DNA of 64,000 nucleotides from Acidobacteriota bacterium. GTDB taxonomy: Bacteria; Acidobacteriota; Thermoanaerobaculia; Multivoradales; Multivoraceae. This document shows positions 58,636-64,000 of the stretch, one piece after another (positions within the stretch are counted from its first letter, which is position 1; each line of letters opens with the position of its first letter). Position numbers and translations under genes: made by a program. A model generated the notes under the pieces. The model had not been told where the DNA came from, did no database searches, and saw only the letters and a list, made by a program, of their open reading frames with translations. The stretch covers positions 124,001-188,000 of the forward strand of contig JAPOXA010000037.1 in assembly GCA_026707325.1 (NCBI GenBank), in the 5' to 3' direction.

Positions 58636-60602
58636 TCGGTACTTAGTTGGAATCTCGGTATTCCTTCGTGTAGGCGCTGGAACGCTCGGTGCTCGTCCAT
58701 CACGCAGTTGTAGAAAGCCTCGCGACACTCTACGTACGAGGCCAATGCGCTGGAGTCGATATCGACATCGGGAACGACAACATCGTGCAGGAGGCAGCTC
58801 TTGTCTACGCGTTGGCGGCTCGACGAGGTCCCGCTCGCTAGTGCAGTCACCGTGCCTATCACTGTTGCATGGTGGAGACGAAGCGCCAGCTCCCAAGGGC
58901 TGACTCCGTCGCGGGGTCTCAACACGGCGAACTCCGTACTGCAGGTCCAGTTGCCTTCGAGGTTCGGCACGACGCACACCCTCCAAATCCGGGGGTTTAT
59001 GCATGACAGGAGGACGTCACCGCTCCGGCAGGCTTGAGGTGGGGTCGCCGGTCTGTTGGCGCTTGCCTTCATGACGTCGATCGCTCCCGTCCCGTCGACG
59101 TTGAGGATGGAGACGTGATACCAAGGCTCGGCGGCTGTCGCTTGCGTAGTACCTCGCTCTTTGTGAAGACGTGCCATTTGCGAAAGGGGCTTGCCGGCGG
59201 CCGTCTTCCTCGCGCCGGACATGCGCTGGAGGGCCGAGGGTGCTAGGCGATCGGCCGAGCGCCACTCCTTGATCCACGTGCCGCCGTTCGCGCGCCGGAG
59301 TTCATAGTCCTGGGCAACATCCAATAGATCGTTTCCTTGGGGGTCGGCGACGCGGCGGTTGCCCCGTTTCCGGAAGCCAATGTGCTTCGCGTGAGCGATG
59401 TAGGCGGCAGCGTGCTGACGAGCTTCCGTCTTCCGAAGAACAAGAAAGGAGGTCTTGGCGACAGTGCCGCCAAGAGAGAAGGTCACCGCGGGTAGAGATA
59501 CGATCGCCAGTAGTTCCAGCGCGCAGCCATCGGCTACAACTTCATAGTGGTCAAGCATCTGGCGAAACTTCCGCGCGTGCAGCACACCATCGGGAAGAAT
59601 GATTGCGAGCACTCCGCCAGTCGCTAGCAGGTCTAGGCAACGAAGAACGAAGATCTCGGATGGGTCGCAGGTGTCGCCAGGCTGCTTGAGCCCCAGGAAT
59701 CGAAGCAGACGCCGGTCCATCGCACGCTCAAGGTCCGGGGACCAACGGTACTTACCGGTTCCAAACGGCGGATTAGTGGCAATGGCGATGTAGCGCTGTA
59801 GTTCGCCCGACACTTCCGGCGCTGTTAGCGAGTCGTTTACGCGCAGAAAATCGGACGGTATACCGTCAAAGGCGAAGTTGAGACGAGCCAAGTCGATAGA
59901 GAGGGAAGACTGATCATAGAGGCGCACCATGCTGCCGACTTGGTACGGCTCGAATCCCATGGTTCGGAGTTGACGTGCCAATGCCAACGCGAACCTCCCT
60001 GTACCGCCGCAGGGGTCGCCAAGAAGTGCTTCGGGCGTCGTTGTGCGGGCCAGCTCGTGTAGCGGTCGTGCGATGCTCGAAAAGACCATTTCGGTCATCG
60101 GGCCGACGACTTCTTCGGGCGTGAGATGAGTACCGAGGCCTTCACCGCCTTCCCACTTTCCTCGAAGGAGCGTGTTGAAGGCGAGACCAAGGCAGTCACT
60201 GTCGGCGCAGAGAACCCTCACTCGGTCGAGGACGGAAAGTATGTGGGAAAGATGATCGCGGCACTCGCGTAGGGTGGTGGCGAAGTCGAAGTCGTCGTGA
60301 AGAGGAGTCGCGCCGAGACTCTCGGTGCTTTCAACGTATGAGCGAACTAGCTCGTCGACCCTGTCGCCGTTTCGCGTTGGGGCGGCCAAGAGGCACCGCG
60401 AAAGTACGAAGAGGGTCTTCGACATGGGCTTCAGCGAGGTGTTGACGTAGATGTAGTCGGCGAGGTCAAGCAGGAGGCGCTCCGCCTCGGCCAAGTCTGT
60501 CGCTGGGCGCAGGGGCGGTGGCGGCTGCTCACCGGCGAAGAGGTCCAGGTTGGGCAATGTCAGATCCTCAGGTTCCTGGTTTGAGGGGCACGGAGGCGTC
60601 AT
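58584..60602 (-). CDS. N6-adenine DNA methyltransferase (HsdM-like) of the restriction-modification pair
   Basis: A 672-residue protein. A helical N domain (about residues 35-150) leads into GTHLTPEEVVGPM, SAM motif I DPCGGTGRF (196-204) and the adenine-methylase motif NPPF (277-280). The C-terminal third (about 440-660, with WYHVSILNVDGTGAIDV and SGDVLLSCINP) resembles a type I specificity-like target recognition domain, so the enzyme is probably self-sufficient in sequence recognition. It should protect the site cut by the convergent endonuclease. Base composition is visibly less GC-rich than in neighbouring genes. Confidence 0.88.
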   Translation of the reverse strand: MTPPCPSNQEPEDLTLPNLDLFAGEQPPPPLRPATDLAEAERLLLDLADYIYVNTSLKPMSKTLFVLSRCLLAAPTRNGDRVDELVRSYVESTESLGATPLHDDFDFATTLRECRDHLSHILSVLDRVRVLCADSDCLGLAFNTLLRGKWEGGEGLGTHLTPEEVVGPMTEMVFSSIARPLHELARTTTPEALLGDPCGGTGRFALALARQLRTMGFEPYQVGSMVRLYDQSSLSIDLARLNFAFDGIPSDFLRVNDSLTAPEVSGELQRYIAIATNPPFGTGKYRWSPDLERAMDRRLLRFLGLKQPGDTCDPSEIFVLRCLDLLATGGVLAIILPDGVLHARKFRQMLDHYEVVADGCALELLAIVSLPAVTFSLGGTVAKTSFLVLRKTEARQHAAAYIAHAKHIGFRKRGNRRVADPQGNDLLDVAQDYELRRANGGTWIKEWRSADRLAPSALQRMSGARKTAAGKPLSQMARLHKERGTTQATAAEPWYHVSILNVDGTGAIDVMKASANRPATPPQACRSGDVLLSCINPRIWRVCVVPNLEGNWTCSTEFAVLRPRDGVSPWELALRLHHATVIGTVTALASGTSSSRQRVDKSCLLHDVVVPDVDIDSSALASYVECREAFYNCVMDEHRAFQRLHEGIPRFQLSTDYVERRHSPSTRTVGSK

Positions 60603-60724
60603 GCGAGCCTCGTTGTGTTGCCGACAGCCGGCCCTAGCGGCGACGGGGAGAGAGTACTACGCCGAGACGACGTGCAAGGCCCCTTGTCGCTCGGGTTCCG
60701 GGCCACGCGTTCAGACGGCGTTCA

Positions 60725-60902
60725 GCCTGCAACGGAGCCGGAGGGGGAGGGTCCCAGCGGACTTGGAGCGAGCGACTCCCGATGTCGCCTCAGGAACCGA
60801 CGACCAACCGGAGCGAGCGGAACGGAGCGAGCGCGGTCATCCCATCTTCCGAGAGAACGCGAGCGGCCGTTGGGACCCTCCCCCTCCGGCTCCGTTGCAG
60901 GC
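60725..60902. repeat. foldback element with 36-bp inverted arms
   Basis: Arm 60725-60760 pairs with 60867-60902 at 35 of 36 positions, and the single exception is a G-T. Inner ends read GGTCCCAGCGG and CCGTTGGGACC, nearly the same as in the element at 28995. The interior resembles the reverse complement of that element's interior in scattered blocks (GACTCCCG near one end, AGCGCGAGCGG-like near the other). With 122 bases of featureless sequence before it, it accounts for most of the 420-base gap between the methylase gene and rpmI. Confidence 0.8.
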
Positions 60903-61022
60903 GGCCTAAACCGCCGTCGTCGCGCCGCCGCCGCCACGCCCGCGCGTGACTAGCCGGGAGCCGCGTTTCCGGCTACTATTCGCCGTTCGGCGGCTCCTCC
61001 GAGCCCCACAGGAGGCTCTGGA

Positions 61023-61214
61023 ATGCCCAAGCAGAAGACGCACCGTGGAGCGGCCAAGCGCTTCAAGCTCACCGCCAAGGGCAAGGTGAAGCGCAGGCAC
61101 TCGATGATGAACCATATGCAGACCAAGAAGGCGCAGGGCCGGAAGCGGAAGCTGCGCAAGCAGGCCGACGTTGAGGGAGCTTTCGCCAGGGCGATCAAGG
61201 GGATGATCCGCTAG
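61023..61214 (+). CDS. rpmI: 50S ribosomal protein L35
   Basis: A 63-residue basic protein ([20 protein letters not shown] start, LRKQADVEG end), full family length, with AGGAGG before the ATG. It normally follows infC and precedes rplT. In many bacteria L20 represses this operon through the leader RNA, but the upstream region here is occupied by the foldback element and no pseudoknot-like L20 site was recognised. Confidence 0.97.
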   Translation: MPKQKTHRGAAKRFKLTAKGKVKRRHSMMNHMQTKKAQGRKRKLRKQADVEGAFARAIKGMIR

Positions 61215-61286
61215 AGAGGCTTGCGCTGGAGCTTCCGGCGAGGCGGGGCCGACCCGCCTGTCCGGGACCCAAGGGGGGCATGGACG

Positions 61287-61670
61287 ATGGCACGAGTGAA
61301 ACGGGGCAGCCGGCGAGCCCGGCGCCGGAAGAAGATTCTCAAGCAGGCGAAGGGTTACTACGGCGTCAAGTCGAAGGGCCACCGGATAGCCAAGCAGGCG
61401 GTCGACCGGTCGCTCGCCTACTCCTACCGCGACCGGCGGCAGCGGAAGCGCCAGTTCCGGAGCCTCTGGATCGTCCGGATCAACGCTGCCGCGCGGCTGA
61501 ACGGACTGACCTACAGCCGGCTCATGTCGGGGCTCAAGCTGGCCGGTGTCGAGCTGAACCGGAAGATGCTCGCGGACCTGGCGGTGCGGGATGCCGAAGG
61601 GTTCGCCGCCATAGCTATGGCCGCGCGGGGAGCGCTTGAGGCCGGCGCCGGTTCGACCTCGCCGTCCTGA
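61287..61670 (+). CDS. rplT: 50S ribosomal protein L20
   Basis: A 127-residue protein from ATG 61287 ([18 protein letters not shown]); an upstream in-frame start adds unrelated residues. [20 protein letters not shown] and [21 protein letters not shown] are L20 landmarks. The stop shares one base with the next ATG (TGATG at 61668-61672), coupling translation to the coiled-coil gene. Confidence 0.97.
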   Translation: MARVKRGSRRARRRKKILKQAKGYYGVKSKGHRIAKQAVDRSLAYSYRDRRQRKRQFRSLWIVRINAAARLNGLTYSRLMSGLKLAGVELNRKMLADLAVRDAEGFAAIAMAARGALEAGAGSTSPS

Positions 61671-61885
61671 TGCCTGAAGGGGCGATCGACCCGGTCGCGC
61701 GTCTCGAGGCGGCGATACAGCGGGCCAGGGAGGCGCTGGCGGCCGAGCGGGAGCGGACGCGGGAGTTGACCGCTGAACTCGAAGCGGCCGAGAAGCGTGC
61801 CGCAGCGGAGCGCGCCGAGGTCGGTCAGCGGGTCGAGGCCCTGGCCGAGGGGCTCGAGGAGCTGCTGGCCGACGGCGATTCCTGA
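61670..61885 (+). CDS. short coiled-coil protein between rplT and zapA
   Basis: A 71-residue protein, nearly all one predicted coiled coil (LEAAIQRAREALAAERERTR onward, heptads of Ala/Leu/Glu). Its place directly before zapA and its ZapB-like composition suggest a division-ring accessory factor, but coiled coils give little family information. It is coupled to rplT by the TGATG junction. Confidence 0.68.
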   Translation: MPEGAIDPVARLEAAIQRAREALAAERERTRELTAELEAAEKRAAAERAEVGQRVEALAEGLEELLADGDS

Positions 61886-61928
61886 CGCTCCGGCTGCTAT
61901 AGTGCTCGCCCACGAGAGGTGTCGAGAA

Positions 61929-62246
61929 ATGGCCGAAAGTGAACGCCAGGAAGAGGTTGCGGCTACTGTCGCCGTCGAGATTTTCGGCGTTCCCTACTCC
62001 CTCCGCGAGGATGGAGCGGTGGATGCGGGCCGCCTTCGCGAACTCGCGGAGAAGGTCGATCGCAAGATGCGGGAGGTCGCTGACCAGGCGCCGAACCTGG
62101 AGCCGAGTCAGATCGCCGTCCTCGCCGCGTTGAATCTCGCCAACGAGGCCAACGGTGGAACAGAAGCGGACGGCGGGCGCTACCGGGAACTGGTGGAGCG
62201 CGTCTCGATCCTGACCTCCGACCTGGAGGCCGCCCTCGACGCCTGA
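61929..62246 (+). CDS. zapA: cell division protein ZapA
   Basis: A 105-residue protein from ATG 61929, with GAGAGG upstream. VAVEIFGVPYSLREDG is the N-terminal globular part (about residues 12-27). LAEKVDRKMREVADQ and SQIAVLAALNLANE lead to the C-terminal coiled coil, the family layout. ZapA cross-links FtsZ protofilaments at midcell. A candidate 6S RNA follows, which is the conserved position of ssrS in many bacteria. Confidence 0.9.
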   Translation: MAESERQEEVAATVAVEIFGVPYSLREDGAVDAGRLRELAEKVDRKMREVADQAPNLEPSQIAVLAALNLANEANGGTEADGGRYRELVERVSILTSDLEAALDA

Positions 62247-62272
62247 CTGTTGCTGAAAGGAACTTTGACCTT

Positions 62273-62460
62273 GCATCCCCTGCGCGGTTCGTGATGAAAG
62301 CCGTGGTTGGAACCATCGCTCTTCTCAAGGGAGTCCTTCAACTGCTCGCCCGTGCCAGCCCCGCTCGAACGGGGACGCTAACGGCGGGTGGCGCGGACAC
62401 CCACCTGGTCCCGCTCTGGTTCTTTGTCGGGGCGCGTTCACACGGCCCCGCGGGGGATGC
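62273..62460 (+). ncRNA. ssrS: candidate 6S RNA
   Basis: The 236 bases between zapA and rny contain no gene. The segment 62273-62460 (188 bases, close to the usual 6S size) is closed by GCATCCCC and GGGGGATGC with flanking CGCGG/CCGCG. An inner GAACCA/TGGTTC pair lies further in, and a CCCCG-CTCGAA-CGGGG hairpin sits near the middle, leaving the unpaired central region expected of a promoter-mimicking RNA. Position after zapA is conserved for ssrS. The covariance match itself was not tested. Confidence 0.62.
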
Positions 62461-62483
62461 CCTTCTGCCCGGATCGAGGGCCG

Positions 62484-64000
62484 ATGACCGAAACCACACT
62501 CATTGCCGCGGGCGCAGCTCTGGCTACGCTGGCGGCTGCCTGGCTGTTTTGGAGCCTTGCCGGACGGCGTAGCGCGGCGAAGCTGATCGAAGAAGCGAGG
62601 CGCCAGGCCAGGAGCCTCGTTGAAGAGACCGAGCGCGACTGCGCGGCCAAACGTCGCGAACAGGAGCTGGCGGCGAAGGAGGAGTTGCTGACGCTTCGCT
62701 CGGAGTTCGAGCGATCGACGGTCGAGCAGCGCCGGGCGATGGAAGAGCAGGAGCGGAAGCTCAGCGAACGCCGCGTGCGCTCACGTGAGAAGGCGGCCGC
62801 GCTCGAGACGCTCGAGCAGGAACTGAACGGACGGCAGCGGACGCTGGGGGAGGCGGAGAGCCGGCTCGAGGTCGAGCGCGGCGAGGTCGGAGAACGGCTG
62901 GAGGAGGTTCGCCGGCAACTGGAACGCGTGTCCGGACTGACCGTGCAGCAGGCCCGCGAGGAATTGAGCCACAGTCTCGAACACGAGGTGCGCATGGAGT
63001 CGGCGCACATGGCCAAGCGGATCGAGGACGAGGCGCGGGAGTCGGCGCAACGCGAGGCCCAGCGGATCATCAGCCTCGCCGTCGAACGTTCCGCGTCCGA
63101 CTACGTCTCGGAGACGACGGTATCCGTGGTCATGCTGCCGAACGACGAGATGAAGGGGCGGATCATCGGCCGCGAGGGGAGGAACATCCGGGCCCTGGAA
63201 CTGACCACCGGCGTCGACCTGATCGTGGACGACACGCCGGAGGCGGTCATTCTCTCGGGCTTCGACCCGTTCCGGCGGGAGATCGCCCGCGTCACCCTGG
63301 AACGGCTGATCGCCGATGGCCGCATCCACCCGGCCCGCATCGAGGAGGTGGCGGCGAAGGTCAAGTCGGAGTTCGAGGATCGAGTGCAGCGCGAGGGCAG
63401 CGAGGCCCTGCTGGAGCTGAACCTGTCCGGTCTTCACCCCGAACTGACCACGCTGCTGGGCCGGCTCCGCTTCCGCACGTCCTACGGCCAGAACGTCCTG
63501 CAGCACAGCAAGGAAGTCGCGTTTCTGGCGGGAACGATGGCGGGCGAGTTGAAAGCCGACGTCCATGTCGCCAAGCGCGCCGGCCTGGTCCACGACATCG
63601 GCAAGGCGGTGGACCGGGAAATGGACGGCACGCACCTGGAGATCGGCATCGACCTGCTGCGTCGCTACGGCGAGAGCGAGGAGGTGGTGCACGCGATGGC
63701 CTGTCACCACGGCGACTACGACCCGGAGACGGTCGAGGCGGTTCTCGTGACCGCCGCCGACGCGGTCTCCGCGGCCCGTCCCGGCGCCCGGCGGGAGGTC
63801 CTCGAGAACTACGTGAAGCGCCTCAAGAAGCTGGAGGACCTGGCATCGAAGTTCAAGGGCGTCCAGAAGAGCTACGCGATCCAGGCCGGCCGGGAAGTGC
63901 GGGTCATCGTCGACTGCAAGGAGCTCAGCGACGAGCAGGCCGTGTGGCTGAGCCGCGACGTGGCGCGCAAGATCGAGAGCGAGCTCACGTATCCGGGCCA
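62484..64000 (+). CDS. rny: ribonuclease Y, 3' end outside window
   Basis: 505 codons are visible and the gene is cut by the window edge; probably fewer than 20 residues are missing. The N-terminal membrane helix (about residues 6-27) is followed by a long coiled coil (about 30-190). A KH domain follows with GRIIGREGRNIRALE (about 226-240) and an HD domain with LVHDIGKAVDRE (about 370-381). RNase Y starts mRNA decay at the membrane. ATG 62484 gives the canonical RNase Y start. Confidence 0.95.
   Translation, partial: MTETTLIAAGAALATLAAAWLFWSLAGRRSAAKLIEEARRQARSLVEETERDCAAKRREQELAAKEELLTLRSEFERSTVEQRRAMEEQERKLSERRVRSREKAAALETLEQELNGRQRTLGEAESRLEVERGEVGERLEEVRRQLERVSGLTVQQAREELSHSLEHEVRMESAHMAKRIEDEARESAQREAQRIISLAVERSASDYVSETTVSVVMLPNDEMKGRIIGREGRNIRALELTTGVDLIVDDTPEAVILSGFDPFRREIARVTLERLIADGRIHPARIEEVAAKVKSEFEDRVQREGSEALLELNLSGLHPELTTLLGRLRFRTSYGQNVLQHSKEVAFLAGTMAGELKADVHVAKRAGLVHDIGKAVDREMDGTHLEIGIDLLRRYGESEEVVHAMACHHGDYDPETVEAVLVTAADAVSAARPGARREVLENYVKRLKKLEDLASKFKGVQKSYAIQAGREVRVIVDCKELSDEQAVWLSRDVARKIESELTYPG

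Noticed and set aside
60603..61022. infC or another gene in the 420 bases before rpmI
   Set aside because: Open frames here run through the foldback element and give arginine-rich products; no IF-3 motifs are present.

Overview
The window is high-GC bacterial chromosome with dense housekeeping genes. A diderm (Gram-negative-type) cell is indicated by LolA, two outer-membrane-type beta-barrel proteins, lipoproteins with lipoboxes and a System I (Ccm) cytochrome c maturation operon. RNase Y, SecDF-YajC, proteins with carboxypeptidase-regulatory-like domains and the overall style suggest Acidobacteriota (Thermoanaerobaculia/Vicinamibacteria-like). That placement is inference from gene content; no 16S rRNA gene is present.

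Layout. 1-10.5 kb: a truncated membrane sensor, an outer-membrane protein, comF, tRNA-Ala, a selenocysteine tRNA with a duplicated 3' half, a FmdB-type zinc ribbon, moeA, a GspF/PilC protein and two lipoprotein-like genes. 10.6-14.6 kb: a three-gene cluster (asparagine-synthetase-like, radical SAM, halogenase-like flavoprotein). 14.6-23.6 kb: tmk-holB, a DsbA-like oxidoreductase, an iodotyrosine-deiodinase-like nitroreductase, GDP-mannose pyrophosphorylase, trmB, an HD phosphohydrolase, lolA and tgt. 23.6-29 kb: yajC-secD-secF-rsh. 29.3-34.5 kb: two tandem Ig-like/PKD secreted proteins, accB-accC-thiE and aroK. 34.5-40.6 kb (minus): ccmA-B-D-E-F-G-H-I with no ccmC. 40.7-42.9 kb: ECF sigma, anti-sigma, bactofilin-like membrane protein. 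42.9-50.1 kb (minus): a three-gene secreted cluster and a zinc-ribbon TPR protein. 50.2-57.2 kb: proS, a CorC-like protein, threonine dehydratase, two tRNA-Val, thrS. 57.2-60.6 kb: a probable acquired island (RNA ligase, MamI-type restriction enzyme, N6 methylase) between thrS and rpmI-rplT, with infC missing. The end holds zapA, a candidate 6S RNA and rny (cut by the window edge).

Three genome-level features stand out. (1) A family of short modular palindromic repeats, with eight core copies and three variant copies here, lies not only between genes but inside them: it supplies the last residues and stop codon of aroK and proS, sits in frame near the trmB N terminus and coincides with the N-terminal regions of two further genes. 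(2) Several downstream genes (tgt, ccmI, trmB) have no usable ATG/GTG/TTG and fit a CTG start in a 4-base CTGA overlap with the upstream stop codon, alongside ATGA, GTGA and TTGA overlaps elsewhere. (3) Two ~175-bp foldback elements with 33-36-bp inverted arms lie in otherwise empty intergenic regions.

Many long open frames antisense to these genes are shadows caused by high GC and were left out.
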